Assembly: GCA_938015805.1 (NCBI GenBank)
Contig: CALLXF010000019.1
Location: forward strand, 1-64,000
DNA length: 64,000 nt
Source: an uncultured Saprospiraceae bacterium
Lineage (GTDB): Bacteria; Bacteroidota; Bacteroidia; Chitinophagales; Saprospiraceae
Reading direction: 5' to 3'
Every line of letters starts with the position of its first letter. Within the stretch, counting starts at the first letter, position 1. A program made the position numbers and the translations under genes. Below are positions 1 to 8,415 of this stretch, one piece after another. The notes below the pieces were generated by a model. It was not told the origin of the DNA and searched no databases. It was given only the letters and a program-made list of their open reading frames with translations.

Positions 1-200
1 ATCCCAGAAACTAAAAGTCCTATGTTTAAAGTTAATGCATTTTGACCATTAAATTGTTGTACACCATTAGCGTCATAGATTTCGATTCTTTTTATTTGGT
101 CGGAAATAGAAACTTCTATAGTTACTAAATTTGTAAAGGGGTTAGGATTTATAAATGGCTCTATGTTGATCAGAATGGTTGAGTGATTAAATGCTAGGTA
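1..200 (-). pseudogene. Partial T9SS type A sorting-domain coding fragment running off the left edge; no plausible start codon seen
   Basis: Minus-strand reading gives ...LINIEPFINPNPFTNLVTIEVSISDQIKRIEIYDANGVQQFNGQNALTLNIGLLVSG, typical of a T9SS C-terminal domain. The frame meets a stop near 237-239 with no ATG. Confidence 0.4.
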
Positions 201-283
201 TACTCCTAAGTTATGCAAGGATTGACCTTTTTGATTTTAAGGATTTAGGAGCGTTAAGAAATCAAAACAGTCTTGAATTTTTG

Positions 284-309
284 TTTCTTTTGCTTCAAGG
301 CAAAAGAAA
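284..309. repeat. Inverted repeat TTTCTTTTGC-TTCAAG-GCAAAAGAAA, possible dispersed intergenic element
   Basis: Perfect 10-bp arms with a 6-nt loop in noncoding sequence. Confidence 0.45.
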
Positions 310-561
310 AAGAGGCATTTGAATATGAACTTAAATGACAATCAGAATGGAATAGTTATTTTTTACCCACTCAAATCGACATAGTGCCTTAATTATTTAA
401 TTTTTTCTGAGCTTATAGCTTATGATAATGATATAAATAAGAGCACTCAGTGTACGAGTTTTAATAAAAAGCAGAACATTAGTTAGCCTTGTGCATTTAA
501 TACCCAGATAACATAAATAACAAAATCAAAACTTACCTTTGATATATTAGAAAAATAGAAT

Positions 562-945
562 ATGATAAATATAGCACTAGTTGCTCATGATGGGAAAAAA
601 CCAGAAATGGTTTCATTTATTTTAAATCATAAACCCCTTTTACAGGGTATGAGGATCTATGCGACTGGTACCACAGGATCTAAAATAGAATCGGAAGGAT
701 TTATAGTAGAAAAATTACTGAGTGGGCCTTTAGGAGGAGATGCTCAGATAGCCGCTATGATTGCCACAGAGCAGATAGACTTAGTGATATTTTTTAGGGA
801 TCCGATGGGTAAACATCCACATGAGCCAGATGTACAGATGCTGATGCGTCTATGTGATGTCCATAATGTACCACTAGCGACTAATCCAAAAGCGGCTTAT
901 TACCTACTCCGCGGGGTAAAAGATATTATAGAAGAGCAAGCCTAA
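562..945 (+). CDS. mgsA: Methylglyoxal synthase
   Basis: MgsA-like sequence: ALVAHDGKKPEM, TGTTG, GPLGGDAQIAAMIA, FFRDPMGKHPHEPDVQMLMRLCDVHNVPLATN. Confidence 0.95.
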   Translation: MINIALVAHDGKKPEMVSFILNHKPLLQGMRIYATGTTGSKIESEGFIVEKLLSGPLGGDAQIAAMIATEQIDLVIFFRDPMGKHPHEPDVQMLMRLCDVHNVPLATNPKAAYYLLRGVKDIIEEQA

Positions 946-2751
946 ATGACTACCGAGGATTATAAAAAAATGCTGCCTACCTTACCTTCTGATCCAGGAG
1001 TCTATCGTTACATAGATAAAAATGATACGGTCATTTATGTGGGTAAAGCAAAAAATTTAAAAAAGCGGATAGCCTCATATTTTGGAGAAAAAAAGCACCA
1101 AGCTCACAAGACCAAGGTGATGGTAAAAAACGCTGCTAGTCTTACTTACACCCTGGTAGAAACAGAACAAGATGCATTATTGTTAGAGGCTAGTCTTATT
1201 AAAAAATTCCAGCCTCGATATAATGTAATGCTTAAAGATGGTAAAACCTACAGCTATCTGATGATTAAAAAGGAACGTTTCCCTAGAGTGATCATGACGA
1301 GGAGAGTGATAAAAGACGGCTCGTTATACTTTGGGCCTTATACTTCTAAGCATCGAGCAAATGTTTTATTTGATCTAGTAAAAAAATTATTCCAACTCCG
1401 TACCTGTAATCTAAATCTCAGTTCTTCTAATATAGAAAAAGGAAAGTTTAAAGTATGCCTAGAGTATCATATAGGGAACTGTAAAGGACCTTGTGTAGGT
1501 CATCAGGAAGAGATAGATTACAATCGTAAAATAGATCAAGTAAAAAATATACTAAAAGGAAATTTTAAAGCAGCTCGGGAATTTATAAATGCTGAGATGA
1601 TGTTCTATGCGGAAAAAATGGAATATGAAAAGGCGGAGGAATGGAAAAACAAACTAGATATCTTCCAAGACTACCAGTCTAAGTCTGCTGTGGTTAGTGT
1701 GACGATATCCGATGTAGATGTTTTTTATTTTGAGGAAGATGATCGCAAAGCATATATTAATTATCTGAAAGTTATCAATGGATCCATCATCAACACCAGT
1801 GATATCGAGCTAGAAAAAAATCTAAATACGGATAGGGAATATCTGCTGTCCTATGCGATCCTCGAACTCAGAGAAAAATATAATTCTATCGCTCCAGAGA
1901 TTATTGTTCCATTTAATATCGATTATCTAGACGACGTATCTGTTACCGTTCCTAAAATTGGGGATAAGAAAAAACTCATGGATCTTGCAGAGAAAAATTT
2001 GAAATACGCACTCTTTCAAAAGAAGAAACAAGAACTAAATAAGATAAAAAAGAAAACACCTACAGAGCGGATTCTTAAGACTATGCAATCGGATTTAAAT
2101 ATGGATGAGGTACCATTCCATATCGAGTGTTTTGATAATTCTAATATACAAGGAACTAATCCAACAGCGAGCTGTGTCGTTTTTAAAAATGCAAAACCCG
2201 CTAAAAGAGATTATCGTCATTTTAAAATTAAGACGGTTGTAGGACCGGATGACTTTGCGTCAATGGAAGAAGTTGTTTACAGAAGATACAGACGATTACT
2301 AGAGGAGAAGCAACCGTTACCTCAGCTCATCGTTATAGATGGAGGTAAAGGACAGTTAAGCTCTGCAGTAAAGAGCTTAAAAAAATTAGATCTCTTTGGG
2401 AAAATCACCATTGTAGGAATTGCTAAGCGTCTAGAGGAAATATTTTTTCCTGGTGACTCTGTTCCATTATATATCAATAAAAAATCAGAGTCTTTAAAAA
2501 TTATCCAGCAGATTAGAAATGAGGCACACCGCTTTGCGATTACCTTACATCGTAACATTAGATCTAAAGAAGCTTTAGGTACAGAACTCACAAATATCGA
2601 TGGTATCGGTGATAAAACTGCCACTAAATTACTAACTCATTTTAAGTCAGTTAAAAAAGTAAAAGAAGCAAAAGGAGAGGAACTGGTAAAACTAGTAGGT
2701 TTAAAAGTGGCCAAACGTCTTAAGGATTATTTTAAAGAAGAAGAGGAGTAG
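946..2751 (+). CDS. uvrC: Excinuclease ABC subunit C
   Basis: GIY-YIG start (PGVYRYIDKNDTVIYVGKAKNLKKRIASYF), UvrC core, C-terminal IDGIGDKTATKLL helix-hairpin-helix; ATG immediately follows the mgsA stop. Confidence 0.97.
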   Translation: MTTEDYKKMLPTLPSDPGVYRYIDKNDTVIYVGKAKNLKKRIASYFGEKKHQAHKTKVMVKNAASLTYTLVETEQDALLLEASLIKKFQPRYNVMLKDGKTYSYLMIKKERFPRVIMTRRVIKDGSLYFGPYTSKHRANVLFDLVKKLFQLRTCNLNLSSSNIEKGKFKVCLEYHIGNCKGPCVGHQEEIDYNRKIDQVKNILKGNFKAAREFINAEMMFYAEKMEYEKAEEWKNKLDIFQDYQSKSAVVSVTISDVDVFYFEEDDRKAYINYLKVINGSIINTSDIELEKNLNTDREYLLSYAILELREKYNSIAPEIIVPFNIDYLDDVSVTVPKIGDKKKLMDLAEKNLKYALFQKKKQELNKIKKKTPTERILKTMQSDLNMDEVPFHIECFDNSNIQGTNPTASCVVFKNAKPAKRDYRHFKIKTVVGPDDFASMEEVVYRRYRRLLEEKQPLPQLIVIDGGKGQLSSAVKSLKKLDLFGKITIVGIAKRLEEIFFPGDSVPLYINKKSESLKIIQQIRNEAHRFAITLHRNIRSKEALGTELTNIDGIGDKTATKLLTHFKSVKKVKEAKGEELVKLVGLKVAKRLKDYFKEEEE

Positions 2752-2846
2752 ATTTATTAGTTTTAGCTCTTTTGTCATCTAGACCTCAGTAGACAAATAT
2801 GTATTCTTGAGTAAACTAACCGTGAGTAACTTGTAAGCACATCGGC

Positions 2847-3221
2847 ATGACACAATCTATAGTCCATTACATTCTACATTTTATTTTTCCGGCTCTGATC
2901 GCTTGGGTATTTTTTAGAGCACAATGGAAAAAAGCATATCTGATTATGCTGGCTACTATGATCGTGGACTTAGATCATTTATTTGCATGCACGGATATGT
3001 TTCCAGCGGATGGTGGTTTTACGTTTGTAAGTATCGATCATCTAACCAGTTGTAAAGAGATTTTTGTTCCAGATCGATGTAGTATTGGATTCCATCCGTT
3101 GCATTCCTATCTCGCTATTACGATTTATTTTGTCCTCCTATTTTTTAAACAGACTAGGGTAGTGGGACTGGGTTTAGTTTTTCATATGCTAACGGATTTT
3201 CAGGATTGCCTGTGGATGTAA
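2847..3221 (+). CDS. Small integral membrane protein, DUF6122-like
   Basis: 124 aa, several hydrophobic segments, motifs IVDLDHLF and GFHPLHSY. Confidence 0.6.
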   Translation: MTQSIVHYILHFIFPALIAWVFFRAQWKKAYLIMLATMIVDLDHLFACTDMFPADGGFTFVSIDHLTSCKEIFVPDRCSIGFHPLHSYLAITIYFVLLFFKQTRVVGLGLVFHMLTDFQDCLWM

Positions 3222-3350
3222 TAAGAAATCCAAATAAGGTTAGGTGAGAAGATCCGATGGTATGAAATCAATTCTCAGGGCATAAAGGATACATTACAAG
3301 TTTTGGCAATGCTCAGAATATTTTGTATTTTAAAAGACAAAATAAAGGTT

Positions 3351-4061
3351 ATGAAAAGTCTTTTTCTTTTATTGGGACTGTTTTTTGGTTTAAGTTTTTC
3401 GTCATCAGCTCAGACGGGATATTCGATTATTCCAGAATCTTTTGATGTAAGTTTTAATGAAGATTTATCAAATGTTAATAACTTAATTCTAAGGGCTGAG
3501 ATGGCTAACTCTTCAGACAATAGTTTTGGATTTAACTGGGAGATAAGAAATATTAATATCCCAGCGGAATGGGAGCTAGCCGTAAGTGATAAACTATTCG
3601 ATTATGTTCCTGGAATCACTAATAATCAGATGCCTTTAGAGTTAGAAGAAGGAGATATTGCAGTGCCTTACAATATACATCTTTATCCTAATAATAAAAT
3701 GGGATGTGGAACATGGGAAGTATTGATAACCTTAGAATCAGATCCTAGTATAATAATAGATACAATCGAGTATGATATTACTGTAAATGATGATGACTGT
3801 ATGTTATCAGGGACACAAGATTTAGAACAGTTATTAAAGCTCAATGTATTTCCTAATCCTTATACAACCGAGATAAATATTACGGCTGATCTTAAGATTA
3901 GAAAAATTACCATTTTAGATATACAAGGCAAGATTGTTTTTACAGAAAGCGGAAGTCAGATTTCTAGGATTAATCCTATACTAGATTCTGGCATGTATAT
4001 GATGCAAATAGAGTTTACTGATAGATCCTTTAAAAGCTATAGAAGAGTAATAAAGTTATAA
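3351..4061 (+). CDS. Secreted protein with T9SS type A sorting domain
   Basis: Signal peptide MKSLFLLLGLFFGLSFSSSAQ from the internal ATG at 3351; C-terminal LNVFPNPYTTEINITAD...MYMMQIEF...YRRVIKL. Confidence 0.75.
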   Translation: MKSLFLLLGLFFGLSFSSSAQTGYSIIPESFDVSFNEDLSNVNNLILRAEMANSSDNSFGFNWEIRNINIPAEWELAVSDKLFDYVPGITNNQMPLELEEGDIAVPYNIHLYPNNKMGCGTWEVLITLESDPSIIIDTIEYDITVNDDDCMLSGTQDLEQLLKLNVFPNPYTTEINITADLKIRKITILDIQGKIVFTESGSQISRINPILDSGMYMMQIEFTDRSFKSYRRVIKL

Positions 4062-4068
4062 GATCAAA

Positions 4069-4545
4069 CTACTTTTGAAAGCCTACATCTTTATGAGATA
4101 ATGCCTGTAGTCCCATTGCTTTTAACTCGGAGTGATATGCGGCACCTTGTTTTCTTAGGATTACCCTTCCTTTTTCGTCGAGAAATAATAAAGTCGGAAA
4201 GGCTTTTACTTCAAAAATTGCACTTAGTTCTGGTCCTCCACCTTTCTCTGCGTTTATCTTATAATTTATAAAATTATCATTTAGGAAGTCTGCCATATCC
4301 TGATCCGTAAATACATCTTCGTCCATCAACTGACAAGGTAAACACCAGTCTGTGTAAAAATCTACAAAGACTAATTTGTTTTCTGCCTTTGCTACGTCTA
4401 GGACTTTAGATAATTTATCAGACTGCATAAAGTCTACAGCAGTAAGTTTTTCTTGGATGATGGGTCTGACGATCTCTTTAGATTTACAACCTACAGTAAG
4501 CATCGTAATTATAAATAATGCGGAAAATATGATGTGTTTGTTCAT
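4069..4545 (-). CDS. Thioredoxin-family lipoprotein
   Basis: Lipobox-like MLTVGCKSK; thioredoxin motif VDFYTDWCLPCQLMDEDVF; FEVKAFPTLLFLD. Confidence 0.85.
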   Translation of the reverse strand: MNKHIIFSALFIITMLTVGCKSKEIVRPIIQEKLTAVDFMQSDKLSKVLDVAKAENKLVFVDFYTDWCLPCQLMDEDVFTDQDMADFLNDNFINYKINAEKGGGPELSAIFEVKAFPTLLFLDEKGRVILRKQGAAYHSELKAMGLQALSHKDVGFQK

Positions 4546-4662
4546 AATAACATATTATAATTATTTATAATATCAAAACATGTGCCTATTTTCCGATTTA
4601 TACGATTAGGAAAGAGGAAGTGATCTTATAACGCAAGATTTATAAAAGAATTATATATAATC

Positions 4663-5418
4663 CTAGTTGGGTTTTTTTAGCTGGTAATAATATTTATATC
4701 TCTTTCTAACCATTCTAGCAGCTTCTATAGACAGTGTCAGACCTAATTTACCATCTAGAATGCCGAGCTTAAAAATATACGTTTTTAAAAATCTAAATAA
4801 CGGACCCAGTGATACTTTGAGTAAGGAAGGCTTTATATTTTCCTTGATGAGATTCATTGCACCGAGTCTGGCATATTTATCATATTTAGTGGCAAGGTCT
4901 TCATAATTATTATAGCTGTAGTGATAAACAAAACCCGGCATTTTTATTTTTTTCATAGTATCAAAACCAGTCAATCTCTCGTGAACTAGATAGTCATCAA
5001 ATTTATTTTCGTGTCGGTTGTACACTCTGTTTATCCAGTCCGGCCACATATCGCTATACTTTATCCATTGTCCTCCAAAATTTGTTTTGCGAGCCAATCG
5101 ATAGATATGCCCATCTTTAAAATCGTTTGTTTTTAAATAATGTATCAGTTCTTCATTGAGGATTTCATCACAGTCTAGAGCAAAGACCCAGTCATTTTTT
5201 GCTTGGTCGGCACCGAAATTTTTTTGAGTTCCGTAGGTATCCATCTTTTGGTAAAAAATACGATCTGTGTATTTTTTGGCTATAGCCAATGTTTGATCCG
5301 TAGATCCACTATCGACGATCACGATATCATCACTTGCCCTTGTGGCGGCTTTTAGACAGTCTTCTATAATAGCTTCCTCATTATAAGACATGATGATTAT
5401 GGAGATAGGGGTAGGCAT
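4663..5418 (-). CDS. Glycosyltransferase family 2
   Basis: PISIIIMSYNEEAIIEDCL, IVDSGSTDQTL, FALDCDEIL. Confidence 0.9.
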   Translation of the reverse strand: MPTPISIIIMSYNEEAIIEDCLKAATRASDDIVIVDSGSTDQTLAIAKKYTDRIFYQKMDTYGTQKNFGADQAKNDWVFALDCDEILNEELIHYLKTNDFKDGHIYRLARKTNFGGQWIKYSDMWPDWINRVYNRHENKFDDYLVHERLTGFDTMKKIKMPGFVYHYSYNNYEDLATKYDKYARLGAMNLIKENIKPSLLKVSLGPLFRFLKTYIFKLGILDGKLGLTLSIEAARMVRKRYKYYYQLKKPN

Positions 5419-6224
5419 CAGACAGAGGGAGATTTCTTATTGGCGTAAGCCATAAAAAAAGGATTTCTCAATGACTTTTTATTATAACTCAGGGGAAGTC
5501 CCGTCTCATGATTTATCACACTACCTCCAGCTTCTTCTAGTATAATCTGTGCAGCTCCAGTATCCCATTCCATAGTAGGTGCAAGTCGCGGATATAGTTC
5601 TGCTTGACCTTCGGCCAACATTAAGAACTTGAGCGAACTGCCTTTGGAGACTAGAACAGGTTCCGAAAGCTGGTCTATAAAATCCTTAGTTTCTGGGTTT
5701 AAATGCGATCTGGAGCAAATGACTCGGAGCTCTTTCTGATCCATGGTAAAAGGAGTAGCTGATACTTTTTCTGGAGGGTTACCATTAGTTATTTTATAAG
5801 CTCCGCAATCCTTAGATGCATAAAATAGTTCGTCTAGTACGGGAGTGAAAACAACACCTAAAACTGGCATTCCTCTCTGGATTAGAGCAATATTTACTGT
5901 AAATTCTCCATTTCTTTTAATAAACTCTTTTGTACCATCCAAAGGATCTACAAGCCAAAAAGCAGAAAAATCTTTTCTATCCTCATAGGCGAGTTGTTTA
6001 TTTTCTTCGGAGATTATAGGGAACTGATGCGATATTTTTTCTAGACCTGAGACTATAATATCATTTGCTTTTTTATCCGCAATTGTCAGTGGCGAATCAT
6101 CGGATTTTGCTTCCACCCCAAAATCTAAATCAGAATTATAAATCTCTAATATTCCTTTACTGGCATCGATAGCAATAGCATTTATCTGCGGTAACAATTC
6201 GGCTAGGATTTCTTTTGTTATCAT
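5418..6224 (-). CDS. cysQ: 3'(2'),5'-bisphosphate nucleotidase CysQ-like (inositol monophosphatase family)
   Basis: WLVDPLDGTKEFIKRNGEFTVNIALI, PTMEWDTGAAQIILEEAGG. Confidence 0.92.
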   Translation of the reverse strand: MITKEILAELLPQINAIAIDASKGILEIYNSDLDFGVEAKSDDSPLTIADKKANDIIVSGLEKISHQFPIISEENKQLAYEDRKDFSAFWLVDPLDGTKEFIKRNGEFTVNIALIQRGMPVLGVVFTPVLDELFYASKDCGAYKITNGNPPEKVSATPFTMDQKELRVICSRSHLNPETKDFIDQLSEPVLVSKGSSLKFLMLAEGQAELYPRLAPTMEWDTGAAQIILEEAGGSVINHETGLPLSYNKKSLRNPFFMAYANKKSPSV

Positions 6225-6316
6225 AATTACGAAAGTAATTAGATTAATCGAACCACGATAATATCTAAGATAACTTGATTAAAAAATGATGATGGAATAC
6301 TTTAAGCCTCGGACAT

Positions 6317-6353
6317 AAAAAAAAGCGAGAACAGCATGCTCTTCTCGCTTTTT
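6317..6353 (-). terminator. Rho-independent terminator, possibly bidirectional
   Basis: Inverted repeat AAAAGCGAGAA...TTCTCGCTTTT with A/T runs on both sides; on the minus strand it follows the 6372-7289 gene with an 8-T tract. Confidence 0.85.
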
Positions 6354-6371
6354 AAAATTTCACTCTCGTGA

Positions 6372-7289
6372 TTACTCTTGTATTAATTGCACTTTACGAC
6401 TATAACTTTCTTTACCCTGTATTACGTGGAGGATATAGGTTCCGTTAGTCTGAGTATTAAATGTATAGTCTAATTCTAGGTTTCCATTAAAATCACCATA
6501 GTACTTTCTATGTATTTCTTTTCCAGTAATATCCGTTACTGTAAACGTTATTTCCTGATCAGATGTAGAGGTAAAGCTTAAGTGTGTCATAGATCTAGTA
6601 GGATTAGGATACGCAGAGATAGATACTGCTGGGATCGTAAGGTCACTACTATTATTTGCAAGAGATTCAAATTCCTCTGTGTCACAGTATTTATAAGTTA
6701 CGGTCTCTGATCCTCTACTTCCTAAAGTTACTTGTTTAGTATATTCCTGATCTTCTAATTTAAATTTAAGATCTACTCGATCTCCAATATTGTGAGACAG
6801 TACTGCTTTTTTAAGATCAGGAAAATTATTAATCAGTTCTCCATCAAACTCCGTAATTACTTCGTTTGCGATCATACCTGCTGATTCTGCAGATGTAGTG
6901 GGAATAATTCTTTTAACATCTACACCTGTAAGATCTTTTCTACCCGTCCCATAAACACCTAAGAATGGTGTTTTTTTAGAAACTACATCTTTACATATAT
7001 GATCTCCTTTACCTTCTTTTATTTTATCTGAATCAAATGAAATAATCGTTGTATTTACATTAGTGATCATTTTTCCATTGATGGTAATCCGTTCCATATG
7101 ATCGTTTTCTTTAATAAAAGCTGGTATATCAAATGATATAGCTTCTTCTCCTTTTAAACGAAATTGATCTGCAATTCCTTCGCTATCATAAGTTTTTACA
7201 TAAATTCTTTCACTCTTTACATTAAATTGTGCGTTACATAAATTCATAAATCCAAATACCACTAGGGCACACAAAAACACTTTTCTCAT
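6372..7289 (-). CDS. PDZ-domain protein with T9SS type A sorting domain
   Basis: Signal peptide; PDZ-like FLGVYGTGRKDLTGVDVKRIIPTTSAESAGMIANEVITEFDG; C-terminal VSISAYPNPTRSMTHLSF...GTYILHVIQGKESYSRKVQLIQE. Confidence 0.8.
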   Translation of the reverse strand: MRKVFLCALVVFGFMNLCNAQFNVKSERIYVKTYDSEGIADQFRLKGEEAISFDIPAFIKENDHMERITINGKMITNVNTTIISFDSDKIKEGKGDHICKDVVSKKTPFLGVYGTGRKDLTGVDVKRIIPTTSAESAGMIANEVITEFDGELINNFPDLKKAVLSHNIGDRVDLKFKLEDQEYTKQVTLGSRGSETVTYKYCDTEEFESLANNSSDLTIPAVSISAYPNPTRSMTHLSFTSTSDQEITFTVTDITGKEIHRKYYGDFNGNLELDYTFNTQTNGTYILHVIQGKESYSRKVQLIQE

Positions 7290-7582
7290 AATAAAATTGT
7301 TAATATTTATTGTTAATAAAACAGAAGACTGATCTATGGAAGAGGTCTAATTTTGATAAGAATCTTTATCAAATGTGGGTAAGTATCAGATATAACTATG
7401 ACGTTTAATTCACTGAGAAGGTTCCTCAGTACATGTTAAAGTCTAAAATTGTAAGGATTCATGCAAATATAGTTTTTTAAGTCACATATATAGAATCGTA
7501 ATATGTTATTACTTTATTTTTTTAATGGTTTTTACAATTAGAGAGATAACCTTCTTAGGCTCCTAGAATGGTAGAAAAGGAT

Positions 7583-7695
7583 TCAAAACCGAAGCCCGAA
7601 AGCTAGATTGCCTTTAGTATAAATAAAAGGTCGACTGTATCCCATATTTTGAAAAGGTAAAAGGCGAATAAAATATTTTTTTGTTATAAAAATTC
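7583..7695 (-). pseudogene. Possible relic of an outer-membrane beta-barrel C-terminus
   Basis: Minus-strand frame reads IFITKKYFIRLLPFQNMGYSRPFIYTKGNLAFGLRF-stop, ending in a terminal aromatic as beta-barrel proteins do; preceded by an in-frame TGA, so no complete gene. Confidence 0.3.
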
Positions 7696-7731
7696 ATAAT
7701 AAAAAGCACCGCTGTATGTCGCGAATATTTA

Positions 7732-7739
7732 TATATTTG
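7732..7739 (+). promoter_or_regulatory. Candidate Bacteroidota -7 box TATATTTG
   Basis: Matches TAnnTTTG; lies between inverted arms CTGTATG (7712-7718) and CATACAG (7741-7747). No clear -33 TTTG at usual spacing. Confidence 0.3.
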
Positions 7740-7744
7740 GCATA

Positions 7745-7810
7745 CAGTCATAGGGTGTCTGTAATTTCGTTGCCTTGTCGAATATTATGTCAATTCGACA
7801 AGGTTTTTTT
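7745..7810 (+). ncRNA. Candidate short transcript (~65 nt) ending in a strong terminator
   Basis: Lies between the -7-like box and a hairpin plus T-run on the plus strand, where no plus-strand ORF exists. Confidence 0.25.
7773..7810 (+). terminator. Rho-independent terminator reading on the plus strand
   Basis: CCTTGTCGAAT (7773-7783) and ATTCGACAAGG (7793-7803), perfect 11-bp stem, followed by a T-run. No T-tract on the minus-strand side. Confidence 0.7.
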
Positions 7811-8374
7811 ATACAATATTGCTACCTGATATCCCGTACTGAGATAGGAGTTTACTTTAGGGATTTTCTCTCCGTTGTGAATGGTATCGCCTGTAGTTTT
7901 AACACGATCCGTTTTTCCTGCAAATATTTCGAAAGTCATGACATCATTTTTTAAGGTATAGACGCTAGTGATCAGCACACCTTCGACTTCATATGAGGAG
8001 ATCAACTTGTTGTCTAGAACAAAGCTCCAAAGTAAAATTCCATTTTTTTCATCTACTTCATAAAATCCCTTAGAGGCATCCACCACTCTGAGAAAGTAAT
8101 CTCGTCTGCCAGCCACCACATCATCCCCATATATGATTGCCCATTTATATAATCCTATACTATCAGTAATATTATGATCGAGAGCCATGGGTATGGTTTT
8201 ACTTAGGCCGAGTCCGTTATATATTTTTAAATCACCTTCCCAGTATCCTAACCAATCTTCAGGAAATGTTAACTCATTATCACTTTTTTGAAGGTTTTTC
8301 TGTAGATCTTTTGATGTAGAACAGCTGAGTATAAATAAAGGAAATATTATAAGTATTAGTAATATATGTTTCAT
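7790..8374 (-). CDS. Hypothetical lipoprotein
   Basis: N-terminus MKHILLILIIFPLFILSCSTSKDL with lipobox; no family recognised. Confidence 0.7.
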   Translation of the reverse strand: MKHILLILIIFPLFILSCSTSKDLQKNLQKSDNELTFPEDWLGYWEGDLKIYNGLGLSKTIPMALDHNITDSIGLYKWAIIYGDDVVAGRRDYFLRVVDASKGFYEVDEKNGILLWSFVLDNKLISSYEVEGVLITSVYTLKNDVMTFEIFAGKTDRVKTTGDTIHNGEKIPKVNSYLSTGYQVAILYKKTLSN

Positions 8375-8415
8375 CTTTGGTTTGTATTTATTTGTAAATT
8401 ACCATACCATCTATT

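Noticed and set aside
2322-2624. 100-aa minus-strand ORF inside uvrC
   Set aside because: Antisense to a confident conserved gene; no protein features.
7290-7790. tRNA or other structured housekeeping RNA in the long intergenic gap
   Set aside because: No cloverleaf or T-loop GTTCGA-type signature with matching acceptor stem could be drawn.
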